Numbered from the stretch's first letter, positions 1 to 8,438 are shown. The stretch is 41,993 bases of DNA from Planktotalea arctica (GCF_002105285.1 NZ_MUHR01000017.1:1-41993); one strand, 5' to 3'. Notes: a model not told the origin generated them from the sequence alone. Numbers and translations are program-made.

Positions 1-132
1 CAAGCGCTTTTTTCAGGAATTGATCAAAAAGTTCGCTTTTCCTATTTAACGAACGAAAACAACAATTTGAAGGGTGATTTGGGCAAGATGATTGCGCGAA
101 CATGTGAAGCGGCTTGGTTGACGTAAGCCTAA

Positions 133-159
133 TGTGGATAAACCCCCGTGTTATCCACA
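133..159. promoter_or_regulatory. Convergent pair of consensus DnaA-box sequences
   Basis: Two perfect 9-mers face each other: TGTGGATAA at 133-141 and TTATCCACA at 151-159, separated by 9 bases. Each matches the E. coli consensus DnaA box TTATCCACA exactly. They lie just past the stop codon of msrQ, and the DNA to their left (1-60) is AT-rich. The pair could be part of an origin, or a DnaA titration or regulatory site. Too little flanking sequence is present to call oriC. A 9 bp inverted repeat could also fold as RNA, but there is no T-tract. Confidence 0.6.
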
Positions 160-162
160 GAC

Positions 163-777
163 TCAACCCATACGCCATCTTGGAAGGGCGAATTTTTTAC
201 TCGGAATCCGTAGTGCAAGCAGGATCAGAACGATTCCCATATAGATCAGTGGTTCTAACTGAAGCCCTTTGGAGAGCATGATGAAGTGCAGAGCTCCAAG
301 CACGGCTATTCCATAGGTTAGTTTATGAAGCTTGCGCCAACGCACCCCCATTCGACGCACACTGTATGCGTTTGAGGTCACCGCCAGCGGTATCATCAGC
401 GCGAACGCACCCATGCCGACAGTTATATATGGGCGCTTCACAATATCCGCCCAAATCTGACTGGCGATCTGCACATCAAGCACAAGCCACACCAGCAGAT
501 GCAGCGCCACATAGACAAAGGTCATGATACCGATAGCGCGGCGGAACTTCAGAAGGTTCACGCCTAGATATTTGCGCAAAGGCGTGATGCACAGCCCGGC
601 AACCAGCAGCTTCAATGCGAATTCACCTAACTCATGCTCCAATGCTTTGATCGGCTCTGCCCCAAGGCCACCGCTCAAACCAAGAAAGAGAAAGTACCCC
701 GCAGGCAAAATGCCAAGAACATAGACGAGCCACGCAGGAACGCGGCGCGCCGTTTGGTTTACCCTGTCTTTAAGCAT
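163..777 (-). CDS. msrQ: MsrQ, haem-binding membrane subunit of the MsrPQ methionine sulfoxide reductase
   Basis: This inner-membrane protein of 204 residues passes electrons from the respiratory chain to the periplasmic reductase MsrP, which repairs oxidised methionines. The sequence has about six hydrophobic segments of the ferric-reductase-like type, with histidines placed in membrane helices (ALHLLVW near 90, KLHKLTYG near 150, ALHFIML near 162) as expected for haem ligands. The start codon directly overlaps the end of msrP (777), so the two are co-transcribed and probably translationally coupled. Length and order (P then Q) match the known family. No oddities seen. Confidence 0.93.
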   Translation of the reverse strand: MLKDRVNQTARRVPAWLVYVLGILPAGYFLFLGLSGGLGAEPIKALEHELGEFALKLLVAGLCITPLRKYLGVNLLKFRRAIGIMTFVYVALHLLVWLVLDVQIASQIWADIVKRPYITVGMGAFALMIPLAVTSNAYSVRRMGVRWRKLHKLTYGIAVLGALHFIMLSKGLQLEPLIYMGIVLILLALRIPSKKFALPRWRMG

Positions 778-1688
778 CAGAAGTTTTTACTCAGATCCAT
801 ACCAGTATACAGGCTGACCACCTCATCTTCATAACCGTTCATCATCAGCGTCGGAATGCGCTTGGAAAAAAGGCCGCCACCGATTTTGCGCTCGCTCGCC
901 TGGGACCAGCGCGGATGATCCACCTTTGGGTTCACATTAGAGTAAAATCCGTACTCGCGCGCGTTGGCGACATTCCAGCTTGTCGGCGGCTCTTTATCCA
1001 TAAGGGTGATCTTCACCACGGACTTGATCGACTTGAACCCGTATTTCCACGGCACCACCAAACGAAGCGGCGCGCCGTTCTGGTTGGGCATGTCTTTACC
1101 ATAGATGCCGCTTGCCATGATCGTTAGCGGGTGCATCGCCTCGTCAAGGCGCAGACCCTCTACATAAGGCCATTCCAACACGGGGAAGCGTTGACCGACC
1201 ATTTCCTCGGGGCGGTAAAGCGTTTCGAACGCCACATATTTCGCACCCGATTGCACACCCGCAAGCTCCAGCATGTCTTTCAACTCGAAGCCGTTCCAAG
1301 GCACCACCATCGACCAGGCCTCGACACAGCGGAACCGGTATATGCGTTCCTCGATCGTCATCTTCGCCATGATATCGGCGAAATCATATTCACCGGGCCT
1401 GTCCACCAGACCGTCGATCGTGACGGTCCAAGGCGTCGTCGTCAGCTTGCCGGCGTTCTTGACAGGATCGTCCTTGCCCGTGCCAAACTCGTAAAAGTTG
1501 TTATAAGTTGTAATGTCCTCGAAGCTGTTAGGCTCAAGCGCCTCCTTTGCCAGCGCAGCGCGCGGACCACCTATGGCTGCGGCAAGGCCCAGACCCGCTG
1601 CAACCGCCATGATCTGACGGCGGTTCAAGAACACCGATTGCTCCGTTACGTCCGAGTCTTTCAGTGTATTCTTCCAGCGATAGGCCAT
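777..1688 (-). CDS. msrP: MsrP, periplasmic molybdopterin protein-methionine-sulfoxide reductase catalytic subunit
   Basis: A 303-residue oxidoreductase of the sulfite-oxidase fold that reduces methionine sulfoxide in periplasmic proteins. I place the start at ATG 1688, because AGGAG sits 8 bases upstream and a twin-arginine signal then begins the protein (R23-R24-Q-I-M followed by an Ala-rich hydrophobic stretch ending in AALA near 47). The upstream in-frame extension to 1733 lacks a ribosome site. The molybdenum-ligating cysteine is probably C121 in YRFRCVEAW. The Tat signal means it is exported folded with cofactor. It precedes msrQ with no gap. Confidence 0.94.
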   Translation of the reverse strand: MAYRWKNTLKDSDVTEQSVFLNRRQIMAVAAGLGLAAAIGGPRAALAKEALEPNSFEDITTYNNFYEFGTGKDDPVKNAGKLTTTPWTVTIDGLVDRPGEYDFADIMAKMTIEERIYRFRCVEAWSMVVPWNGFELKDMLELAGVQSGAKYVAFETLYRPEEMVGQRFPVLEWPYVEGLRLDEAMHPLTIMASGIYGKDMPNQNGAPLRLVVPWKYGFKSIKSVVKITLMDKEPPTSWNVANAREYGFYSNVNPKVDHPRWSQASERKIGGGLFSKRIPTLMMNGYEDEVVSLYTGMDLSKNF

Positions 1689-1742
1689 TGGGGCACTCCT
1701 TTGTTGCGATCGACATAGACGCAGAGCGATCACAGACCAATG

Positions 1743-1765
1743 GCACGGCTTTCACGATGCCGTGC
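1743..1765. promoter_or_regulatory. Inverted repeat in the msrP / GNAT divergent spacer
   Basis: GCACGGC at 1743-1749 and GCCGTGC at 1759-1765 form a 7 bp inverted repeat with a 9-base spacer. It lies 55-77 bases upstream of the msrP start and 70-92 bases upstream of the divergent acetyltransferase. It may be an operator or a leader hairpin for msrP. Nothing identifies the binding protein. Confidence 0.3.
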
Positions 1766-1834
1766 TGAGACTGCAACAAACGCCCTTTCCCTTGGCCAAA
1801 ATCCGATGCACTCTGATCGACGAAGGACAATATT

Positions 1835-2545
1835 ATGAACGACAGACCTTTAGGAGCATTGGTTCCGAACTGGACACCGCCCCCAGCACCTGAGCCAATG
1901 ACACTTGAGGGGCGCTATTGCCGCCTTGAGCCGTTAGATGCAGAAAAGCATGCAGCACTGCTGTTTAATGCGTTCCAAGGGCATGATGCACACTACGACT
2001 ATCTTCCCACAGGGCCATTTCATTCAGCGGCGCAATATCATCGCTGGGTCAAGGATGTGACGTCCGACCCGGGCAACCTGTTTTTCGCGGTCTTCGATCT
2101 GCGCGCTGGCGCTTATCTTGGCGTGCTGAGCTATCTGCGTATTGCGCCCGAAGCCGGCTCGATCGAGGTGGGCAACATCAACTTTTCCAGCGCTATGCAG
2201 CGCAGCCCTGTTTCGACCGAAGCGATCTATCTGACGATCAAGTGGGCGCTCGACGCAGGCTATCGCCGGTTCGAATGGAAATGCAACGCGCTCAACGCAC
2301 CCTCGCGCCGCACGGCGCAGCGACTTGGTTTCAGCTTCGAGGGCGTGTTCCGGCAAGCGCTCGTGGTCAAAGGGCGCAATCGCGATACCGCATGGTTCGC
2401 AATCATCGATGCGGAATGGCCTGCGCTGAAAGAGGCCTATCGCGTCTGGCTTGATCCCGCGAACTTTGATTTGCAAGGACAGCAGCGCGAACGCCTGGGC
2501 GATTTGACCGGCCTCGTGCGCGCTGCGAGCGATCCCACGCTCTAG
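1835..2545 (+). CDS. GNAT-family N-acetyltransferase, RimJ/RimL type
   Basis: A 236-residue protein of the Acetyltransf_3 (RimJ/RimL) type. Visible hallmarks are an N-terminal GRYCRLEPLDAEKH segment, a central FFAVFDLRAGAYLGVLSYLRI strand region, the GSIEVGNINF strand, and the acetyl-CoA region SRRTAQRLGFSFEGVFRQ. Members acetylate protein N-termini, amino acids or antibiotics; the acceptor cannot be told here. AAGGA lies 7 bases before the ATG. The gene is divergent from msrPQ, and its stop codon overlaps that of the convergent response regulator by three bases. Confidence 0.85.
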   Translation: MNDRPLGALVPNWTPPPAPEPMTLEGRYCRLEPLDAEKHAALLFNAFQGHDAHYDYLPTGPFHSAAQYHRWVKDVTSDPGNLFFAVFDLRAGAYLGVLSYLRIAPEAGSIEVGNINFSSAMQRSPVSTEAIYLTIKWALDAGYRRFEWKCNALNAPSRRTAQRLGFSFEGVFRQALVVKGRNRDTAWFAIIDAEWPALKEAYRVWLDPANFDLQGQQRERLGDLTGLVRAASDPTL

Positions 2546-3258
2546 ATCACCATTTGCGCCGTGACCCGTTGGCGTACCAAACCGGCAAGGCGCGCTTGAT
2601 GGCTGTGAATCGTTCTGCCTTCTGCACGCGCACGCGATAGGCGCCGCGCCGCGCGGCTGAGCTGATCGTCTTGCGCACTTTTTGCCACGCCCTGAATGAA
2701 CTGCGCCACATAATCGAGCGTTTTCATATCCGCCTCGGCCGTCAGCATTTCGGCGGCGTGGGCCATATCATCGCGATACGCCATCGGATCAGGCTCGACC
2801 TGCTCGTCAGTGATCGCTCGCAGGCCCACCGGGCGCATTTCTTCGGGAACCGCAGACAAGACCGCAGATTGAAACACCGATAGTGACGATAGCGGCTTGG
2901 CTATGAAGCCGTCCGCCCCCGCCGCCATGGCGATCGCTTCATTCATATCATCGCCACTAATCGCCAGAATTGCGGAAATGCGTGGTTCGACCTGCGAAAG
3001 CTCGTGGATAAGGCCCGCGCCCGATCCATCGGGCAGGCCAAGGTCGATGATCACCACACTAGGGCGATATACCTGTAAATGACGGCGCGCTGAGCGCAGG
3101 GAATCCGCCCGCCGGATGCGCGCACCGCTGCGCAGACACAAAAGGCGCATCGCATCGCATGCAAAACGGCTGTCTTCCACCACAAGTATCGTCAGGCCAA
3201 GCAAAGGGCGCGTCGCCGTCGGCGCAGGTGTCAGCAACGTGTAATCCAACTCATTCAT
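2542..3258 (-). CDS. Stand-alone response regulator with receiver domain and uncharacterised C-terminus
   Basis: Residues about 22-135 form a CheY-like receiver. The acidic pocket is E28-D29, the phospho-acceptor D72 (IDLGLPDGSG), the switch Ser S101 and the conserved lysine K121 in KPLS. The remaining hundred residues are helical and charged but show no DNA-binding or enzymatic motif that I recognise, ending in a stretch rich in Arg and Ala (SRAARRLSRARAEGR). GAGG precedes the ATG. No histidine kinase lies nearby, so the partner is unknown. It could signal by protein-protein contact. Confidence 0.8.
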   Translation of the reverse strand: MNELDYTLLTPAPTATRPLLGLTILVVEDSRFACDAMRLLCLRSGARIRRADSLRSARRHLQVYRPSVVIIDLGLPDGSGAGLIHELSQVEPRISAILAISGDDMNEAIAMAAGADGFIAKPLSSLSVFQSAVLSAVPEEMRPVGLRAITDEQVEPDPMAYRDDMAHAAEMLTAEADMKTLDYVAQFIQGVAKSAQDDQLSRAARRLSRARAEGRTIHSHQARLAGLVRQRVTAQMVI

Positions 3259-3423
3259 GATATCCTCGCAACATTAGCATCTCTGAATGAAGCTAGGGCA
3301 ACGATCCTAACAAGCCGTTAAGCTGCACGCACATGTCTTCCCCCCCCGCGTCTTTGCGCCGCTTGCCCAGATCAATGCACCGCTCCATATAGAACGCAAA
3401 GAAATGTGAACCGGAGATACCCA

Positions 3424-3828
3424 ATGATCGGACGATTGAACCACGTTGCCATTGCTGTGCCTGACCTCGTCGCCGCCGCTGAGCAATATCGCGGTGCCCT
3501 TGGCGCAAACGTCGGTGCACCGCAAGATGAGCCTGACCACGGCGTCACGGTGATTTTCATCGAATTACCCAACACCAAGATCGAATTGCTCTATCCGCTC
3601 GGGACAGACAGCCCGATCAACGGCTTTCTGGAAAAGAACCCCTCGGGCGGAATTCATCATGTCTGCTATGAGGTCGATGACATCATAGCTGCGCGCGATA
3701 GTCTGGTGGCGTCGGGCTTGCGCGTGCTTGGCACTGGCGAACCAAAGATCGGTGCCCACGGCAAACCCGTTATCTTCCTGCACCCCAAAGATATGAATGG
3801 CGTTTTGACAGAGCTGGAGCAAGTCTAA
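3424..3828 (+). CDS. mce: Methylmalonyl-CoA epimerase
   Basis: A 134-residue glyoxalase/VOC-fold enzyme that interconverts the 2R and 2S epimers of methylmalonyl-CoA in propionyl-CoA assimilation. The start is ATG 3424, preceded by GGAG, giving MIGRLNHVAIAV; the in-frame upstream start at 3406 would place residues before the usual family N-terminus. Metal ligands expected in this family are visible as H7 (LNHVAIAV), the GGIHHVCYEVDD histidine near residue 79 and the final LTELEQ glutamate. Its stop overlaps the next start (TAATG), so the pair is coupled. Confidence 0.92.
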   Translation: MIGRLNHVAIAVPDLVAAAEQYRGALGANVGAPQDEPDHGVTVIFIELPNTKIELLYPLGTDSPINGFLEKNPSGGIHHVCYEVDDIIAARDSLVASGLRVLGTGEPKIGAHGKPVIFLHPKDMNGVLTELEQV

Positions 3829-4124
3829 TGGGCATTACATCCGCACTCGTCCTCTTCGCCGTGATCTGGTTCATGACATTCCTAATCGTGATCCCAATCC
3901 GCCTGCAAACCCAAGGCGATGTCGGCGTCGTCGTGCCCGGCACCCATGCCGGATCACCCGAACATCACAATCTCAAGAAAAAGGCGTGGATCACCACAGC
4001 TATCAGCTTCGTTTTGTGGTGCATTATCGCAGGCACCATCACTTCAGGCATGATCAGTGTACGCGATCTGGACTGGTTCGACCGGATGAGCGAGCCGGCT
4101 GTGTCGCGTGAAACAGATGAGTAA
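3828..4124 (+). CDS. DUF1467 family small membrane protein
   Basis: A 98-residue protein with two transmembrane helices (about 5-25 and 52-75) separated by a short loop containing GDVGVVVPGTHAGSPE. This matches the DUF1467 family, which in alphaproteobacteria commonly sits directly after methylmalonyl-CoA epimerase, as here. The function is not known. The last 71 bases overlap the 3' end of the convergent EI24-like gene. Confidence 0.8.
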   Translation: MGITSALVLFAVIWFMTFLIVIPIRLQTQGDVGVVVPGTHAGSPEHHNLKKKAWITTAISFVLWCIIAGTITSGMISVRDLDWFDRMSEPAVSRETDE

Positions 4125-4779
4125 AGGTCGCCGCGCCTAGGATCGGAATAAAAAGGTTCAAAAGGGGCACCGTCAAGGGCACCGCCATGAAGCACCCCGC
4201 GAGCCAGATTTTACCGAAGTTCTCTTTGCGTGCCTGCTTTGCGCCTGCGCGGCCCAAGCGGCGCATGGCGGCGATCTGGAAATATTCGCGTCCAAGCAGG
4301 AAACCGTTGAGCGCCCAGAATATGAAGATCGCCGCAAAGGGCAGCATGATGTAGACCAAGATCGCAAGGATATTGGCGCCGATCAGAATGCCCAGAAAAT
4401 TAAGCGTGTCGCGCAGGGATTCATAAAGCGGGATCGGCGTAGCGCTTGGCAAGGTCGGGTAGTGCTTTGCCTCCACCGCTGACGCGACTTCGTCCAGAAA
4501 AAGCGATGTGATCGCGGAGGCGACAGGCACCATCAAGAAGGTCGACAAGAACAGCATCAGGAACAGCGACCCCCAACTGAGCAAATCGCCGAGCCAGTTG
4601 ACTTCGCCGACAATAGGCAAACTCAGCCCGCCGTCGAGGGATTGATTCATGATCGTCAGGAACAGCGCGTAAAAGCCCGCAAGCAGCGCGATTGTCAGCG
4701 CGACACCCAGAAACAGCACGCGGCGAAAGCGGGGATCACCCATTTGCCCGAGCGCTTTGAAAAACGAAACAAGGATCAT
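4054..4779 (-). CDS. EI24 domain / CysZ-like membrane protein
   Basis: A 241-residue integral membrane protein with about four or five hydrophobic segments. The C-terminal pattern PLLNLFIPILGAATFTHLFH is typical of the EI24/CysZ family; E. coli CysZ is a sulfate transporter, but many relatives are uncharacterised. I choose ATG 4779, which overlaps the stop of the upstream nitroreductase (ATGA); a TTG at 4791 is the alternative. The 3' end overlaps DUF1467 on the other strand by 71 bases. The family pattern runs into the overlap, so the overlap is probably real. Confidence 0.75.
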   Translation of the reverse strand: MILVSFFKALGQMGDPRFRRVLFLGVALTIALLAGFYALFLTIMNQSLDGGLSLPIVGEVNWLGDLLSWGSLFLMLFLSTFLMVPVASAITSLFLDEVASAVEAKHYPTLPSATPIPLYESLRDTLNFLGILIGANILAILVYIMLPFAAIFIFWALNGFLLGREYFQIAAMRRLGRAGAKQARKENFGKIWLAGCFMAVPLTVPLLNLFIPILGAATFTHLFHATQPARSSGRTSPDRVH

Positions 4780-5354
4780 GTGTCGGTCCAATCTGTGATC
4801 GCATCCAGATCAGGGCGCGGACGCTCGGGCGGCACGGCTTTTTCCGTGCCGATGTGAATGATGCCCGCGACGCGCTCTTGCGCACCAAGGCCGAGGCCAG
4901 CCTGCACAAAGCTGCGATCATGCGAGGGCCAGCCAGACAGCCAATTCGCACCCCAGCCGCTTGCCAAGGCTGCGTTCAAAAGTGCAAGGCAAACGCCGCC
5001 CACTGCATAGGTCTGCTCGATCGCAGGCACCTTTTCAGAGGGCTTTTGCACTTCGATCACCGCAACCGCCAATTCGCCCGTAACGAACTGTGCCGCGCCC
5101 TTTTCGATTTTTTCCACGTCATAGCCTAGCTCTGCACCGCGCAAGCGAGCCAGCCCAGCCAAACGATCCATCGCGCCACCTTGTAGCACGATAAAGCGCC
5201 AAGGCTCCAGCTTGCCATGATCCGGCGAACGCGCAGCGGCGCTCAGGATCGGCAAAAGTTCGGCCTTGCGCGGAACGGGCGCTTGCAGGGTCTTCGCAGG
5301 ACGCGAACGACGAGTCAGCAAAAACTCCATCGCGGCTGGATTTGGATCGGGCAC
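4776..5354 (-). CDS. Nitroreductase family protein (YdjA-like)
   Basis: A 192-residue FMN-dependent nitroreductase of the short YdjA/RutE-like subgroup. Visible hallmarks are the N-terminal FLLTRRSRPAKTL with the RRS phosphate-binding arginines, AARSPDHGKLEPWRFIVL, and the C-terminal GIIHIGTEKAVPPERPRP segment. These enzymes reduce nitro groups or enones with NAD(P)H; the natural substrate is unknown. The start is GTG 5354, supported by AAGGAGG five bases upstream. An ATG two bases earlier is out of frame. It probably forms an operon with the EI24-like gene (ATGA overlap). Confidence 0.85.
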   Translation of the reverse strand: MPDPNPAAMEFLLTRRSRPAKTLQAPVPRKAELLPILSAAARSPDHGKLEPWRFIVLQGGAMDRLAGLARLRGAELGYDVEKIEKGAAQFVTGELAVAVIEVQKPSEKVPAIEQTYAVGGVCLALLNAALASGWGANWLSGWPSHDRSFVQAGLGLGAQERVAGIIHIGTEKAVPPERPRPDLDAITDWTDT

Positions 5355-5423
5355 ATGCGCCTCCTTACTGGGTGAGGTCTACATCACCACGAACCGTGCA
5401 AAATTCAACCGCAAACCCGTACA

Positions 5424-6530
5424 TCAAAGCGCAAGCGCGCGGCGCATCTGTGCGATCTCGCCGCTGACGAAGCGCTGATGCGCGGCCCCCGGTTGCCGCT
5501 TTTCATAAAGCGCAGCCATGGGATCCGGGGCATCTATGCGACTGCCGCTCAATTCCTGCATCACCGCGTGACCGCAAAACGGCACATAGGCCTCCGAATA
5601 CCCACCCTCATGCGACATCATCAACCGCCCGTCGCAGATATCATCGGCAAGGTGCATCACCTGCTTGGTCATCTGGCGAAATGTATCAACTGTCGCCATC
5701 ATCCGCCCAAGCGGATCGATGAGTGCGGCGTCGAAACCACAAGCAATGATGATCACATCGGGCGCGTAGGCACGAAGCTGCGGCAGGGCGATATGCTCCA
5801 TCGCCTCGAGGTAACTGTTGTGTCCAGCCCCCGGCGGTAACGGAATGTTGAGGTTGAACCCCTCTCCCGCACCGGACCCGCGATCTTCAAAACTGCCTTT
5901 ATCAATGGGAAAATTATTCTCCTGATGAATGGAAATCGTCATTACGTCCGCGCGCTCGTAGAAGATCGCTTCCGTGCCGTTGCCGTGATGCACGTCCCAA
6001 TCAAGCACGGCGACACGTTTTGCCAAGCCACCCTCAAGCGCCGCTTCAATCGCGATCGCGATATTAGCCATCAGGCAAAACCCCATCGGTTGATCCTGTG
6101 TGCAATGATGCCCAGGCGGGCGCGACAGCGCATAGGCATTGCGCAGCTCGCCGCGCAGTACGGAGGACAAGGCACCCATGCTAAGCCCGACCGATTGCGC
6201 TGCAATCTCGTAGCCACCAGCGCCGAACGGACAGCGTAGCCCGATTTCACCGCCCCCCGCATCCGACATCGCCTTGAAGTGATCAAGCATGACAGCAGGA
6301 TGTACGCGCAGCAAATCCTCGCGGCTAGCAGGCACCGCCCCTTGCATCGCCAACTCGCGGGACAGCCCCGTGATATCAAGCAGGTTCTTGAAACGCCGCT
6401 TGCTTTCGGGACTTTCCGGCAGGCCACCGTTCACCATCGGCTGCACCAGCCCTTGCACAGGCATCATATTGGCGTAATTTCCGCCTCCGTGCCAGAAACA
6501 GCTTTCGTCCCAGAAAAATCCCGTTGTCAT
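5424..6530 (-). CDS. Histone-deacetylase-family (class II type) deacetylase
   Basis: A 368-residue arginase/deacetylase-fold zinc hydrolase, related to acetylpolyamine amidohydrolases and class II HDACs. Residues visible are the paired catalytic histidines H141-H142 in RPPGHH, zinc ligands D179 and H181 in DWDVHHGNG, and D267 in ACGFDAA. ATG 6530 is chosen because AAGGTGG lies just upstream and the family N-terminus (GFFWDESCFWH) follows. The likely substrates are acetylated polyamines, other acetamides or acetyl-lysines; the sequence does not decide. It lies 10 bases after the small hypothetical gene on the same strand. Confidence 0.88.
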   Translation of the reverse strand: MTTGFFWDESCFWHGGGNYANMMPVQGLVQPMVNGGLPESPESKRRFKNLLDITGLSRELAMQGAVPASREDLLRVHPAVMLDHFKAMSDAGGGEIGLRCPFGAGGYEIAAQSVGLSMGALSSVLRGELRNAYALSRPPGHHCTQDQPMGFCLMANIAIAIEAALEGGLAKRVAVLDWDVHHGNGTEAIFYERADVMTISIHQENNFPIDKGSFEDRGSGAGEGFNLNIPLPPGAGHNSYLEAMEHIALPQLRAYAPDVIIIACGFDAALIDPLGRMMATVDTFRQMTKQVMHLADDICDGRLMMSHEGGYSEAYVPFCGHAVMQELSGSRIDAPDPMAALYEKRQPGAAHQRFVSGEIAQMRRALAL

Positions 6531-6540
6531 ATTTTCCACC

Positions 6541-6795
6541 TTACGCTTTTTCGTCACTCTCCCGATCAGGGCGCACACGATACACGCCTTCGGGTAAATC
6601 CAGCGCTGCGGCCAGATCGCGCAATTGCTCCATGCTCAGTGTGATCTTTTCCGCTTGCCCAAGACGCGGATTGAATTGCTCCAGCGTGATACACTCCGCA
6701 TAAGCGTTGATGACCACATCCTCTTGCAGCGCCGCTGCGCCGTCATCGACAAGCGTGATCACCGATGCGTCAAATTCGTGTTCAATGCTAAACAT
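6541..6795 (-). CDS. Conserved-looking hypothetical protein, 84 aa
   Basis: I do not recognise this acidic 84-residue protein. It starts MFSIEHEFDASVITLVDDG and contains a central patch (AYAECITLEQFNPRLGQ) and a C-terminal MEQLRDLAAALDLPEGVYRV segment. There is no signal peptide or membrane helix. Its stop codon overlaps the ribosome site of the deacetylase gene, so the two are almost certainly one transcript. This makes a partner or accessory role possible but unproven. Confidence 0.6.
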   Translation of the reverse strand: MFSIEHEFDASVITLVDDGAAALQEDVVINAYAECITLEQFNPRLGQAEKITLSMEQLRDLAAALDLPEGVYRVRPDRESDEKA

Positions 6796-6920
6796 AAGTC
6801 CAGCTTAGGGCGCACGCCGATCGCGGGCAACGCCAATCCGCGCGATTTCGTGACTGGTATTGACCTTGCCACGCGCTTATCTTGTACCTTGAAAGATCAC
6901 CTGAAGGCAGACCTTTATCT

Positions 6921-7652
6921 ATGAACATCCGTTTTCTGGCTCCGCTGCTCGCCCTCGCCTTGGGCGCGTGTAGCATCGCACCCAGCACACCCTCGGTCCC
7001 CAGCCCTGCGACACAGCCCGCGCCAGCCGCGCAGCGTGACGCCGCCACGACCCTGAGCGCAGAGCGCGCCGCGCGCCAGTTCGTAAGCGTAGTCAAAACT
7101 GTCGAGCCGGTGGCAGAAGCCGAATGCCGCGCTCGCACCAGGGGCATGAACTGCGATTTCAACATCGTCGTAGATGATCGCCCGGGCCAGGCCCCGAACG
7201 CCTTTCAAACGCTGGACAAGGCAGGACGCCCTGTGCTCGCCTTCAACATCCCGCTGATCGCGACGGTCAAAAACGCGGATGAACTCGCCTTCGTCATGGG
7301 CCACGAGGCCGCACATCACATCGAAAGTCACATAGCGCGCCAGCAGCGAAACGCGACTGCGGGCGCCGTGATTTTCGGCAGCATCGCCGCGATTACCGGT
7401 GGCGGAGATCAGATGGTGCAATCCGCGCAAGAGGTCGGTGCTTCGCTCGGCGCGCGCAGTTACTCCAAGGATTTCGAACTGGAGGCAGACCGCCTCGGCA
7501 CGATCATCACCCATAAGGCCGGATATGATCCGGTGCGCGGCGCTGCATTTTTCACCACGATTGCCGATCCCGGCAACAGGTTCCTCGGCACGCACCCGCC
7601 CAACGCCGCACGGATCGAGATCGTGCGCAAGACTGCGGCCACGCTGAAATAG
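6921..7652 (+). CDS. M48-family zinc metalloprotease, lipoprotein
   Basis: A 243-residue M48 peptidase with a lipoprotein signal: MNIRFLAPLLALALGAC, with the lipidated cysteine at C17. The zinc motif is H128-E-A-A-H132 and the third ligand is probably E188 in FELEAD. It resembles BepA/LoiP-type proteases that act in envelope protein quality control. I choose ATG 6921 over the upstream TTG 6882 because the lipobox then has normal spacing; the GAAGG upstream is rather distant. A Pro/Ala-rich linker follows the lipid anchor. The stop overlaps the next gene's GTG. Confidence 0.88.
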   Translation: MNIRFLAPLLALALGACSIAPSTPSVPSPATQPAPAAQRDAATTLSAERAARQFVSVVKTVEPVAEAECRARTRGMNCDFNIVVDDRPGQAPNAFQTLDKAGRPVLAFNIPLIATVKNADELAFVMGHEAAHHIESHIARQQRNATAGAVIFGSIAAITGGGDQMVQSAQEVGASLGARSYSKDFELEADRLGTIITHKAGYDPVRGAAFFTTIADPGNRFLGTHPPNAARIEIVRKTAATLK

Positions 7653-8041
7653 TGTTCCAGATCGCCCATGTGATCACCGATCGCGGCTCGAAATATGCAG
7701 TCAGCGGCGCACCTGCCCGCAGCAAATCGGACGCGCTGGCGCTGCTCAAGGATCTCAAGCGCAACAAGCGTTTCGTCAAAGCAACGCATAATACATGGGC
7801 CCTGCTTGCCACGCACGGCGGGCCGATCAAAAATGACGACGGCGAAAGCGGTGCAGGCGCGATCATCCTGCGCATGCTCGAGCGCGCGGAACTGAGCGAT
7901 CATCTGATCATCGTCACGCGCTGGTACGGCGGCACGCATCTTGGCGGGGATCGCTTTCGCCGCGTTCAAGACTGCGTCAACGCCTATTTCGCCGCCGCGC
8001 CAGACCTGCCAGATCGCACACGCAGCGCAAAACTGATCTAA
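7652..8041 (+). CDS. YigZ/IMPACT-family protein (UPF0029 N-terminal domain)
   Basis: A 129-residue protein with the signature of the UPF0029/IMPACT N-terminal fold: a central NDDGESGAGAIILRMLE strand-helix and VTRWYGGTHLGGDRF. Full-length YigZ proteins are about 200 residues with a second ferredoxin-like domain; here only the first domain is present. IMPACT relatives in eukaryotes modulate Gcn2; the bacterial role is unclear. It begins with GTG overlapping the M48 stop (TAGTG), showing translational coupling. Confidence 0.78.
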   Translation: MFQIAHVITDRGSKYAVSGAPARSKSDALALLKDLKRNKRFVKATHNTWALLATHGGPIKNDDGESGAGAIILRMLERAELSDHLIIVTRWYGGTHLGGDRFRRVQDCVNAYFAAAPDLPDRTRSAKLI

Positions 8042-8101
8042 ATCAAAGCGCGCCTTACTGATCTGACTAGTCTCCTCCTCGAGCTAAGCACAGGGATAGT
8101 T

Positions 8102-8356
8102 ATGACAGATCGCACGTCACTCAAGAAACACGCCGCATTGCTAGACACCATGTCCAGCACACGCGGCATCGATCTTCAAAGCCGCGCGCTTGCCGGCGAT
8201 GTGTCCATCGACGAAATCACGGATGCGGTCTTTGCCTGCACCAACTGCGCCTTTCCCGGGGCATGCGGTAAATGGCTGGCTGCACACAAAGGCGGCACTT
8301 CGCATTCGCCAAGCTATTGTGAAAACACCGATCTCCTTGCGCGCCTGTCGGTTTAG
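8102..8356 (+). CDS. DUF6455-like small cysteine protein
   Basis: An 84-residue cytoplasmic protein with four cysteines, C46-x2-C49-x5-C55 and C73, in the pattern typical of the Rhodobacteraceae DUF6455 family. They could bind a metal or an iron-sulfur cluster, but this is inference. There is no signal peptide. It stands alone between the YigZ-like gene and the acyl-CoA ligase, 60 bases after one and 82 before the other. Confidence 0.65.
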   Translation: MTDRTSLKKHAALLDTMSSTRGIDLQSRALAGDVSIDEITDAVFACTNCAFPGACGKWLAAHKGGTSHSPSYCENTDLLARLSV

Positions 8357-8438
8357 CGCGCTACTTAACGCTGCAAATTGATTGACAAAAGTCGCGTGTC
8401 GCCCCCTCCTGTCAGAAAATCTTTGGGAGGAGATGCCA

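Noticed and set aside
5424-6530. True histone deacetylase acting on chromatin
   Set aside because: The fold and zinc ligands match, but bacterial members act on polyamines, other acetamides or protein acetyl-lysines; no chromatin context exists.
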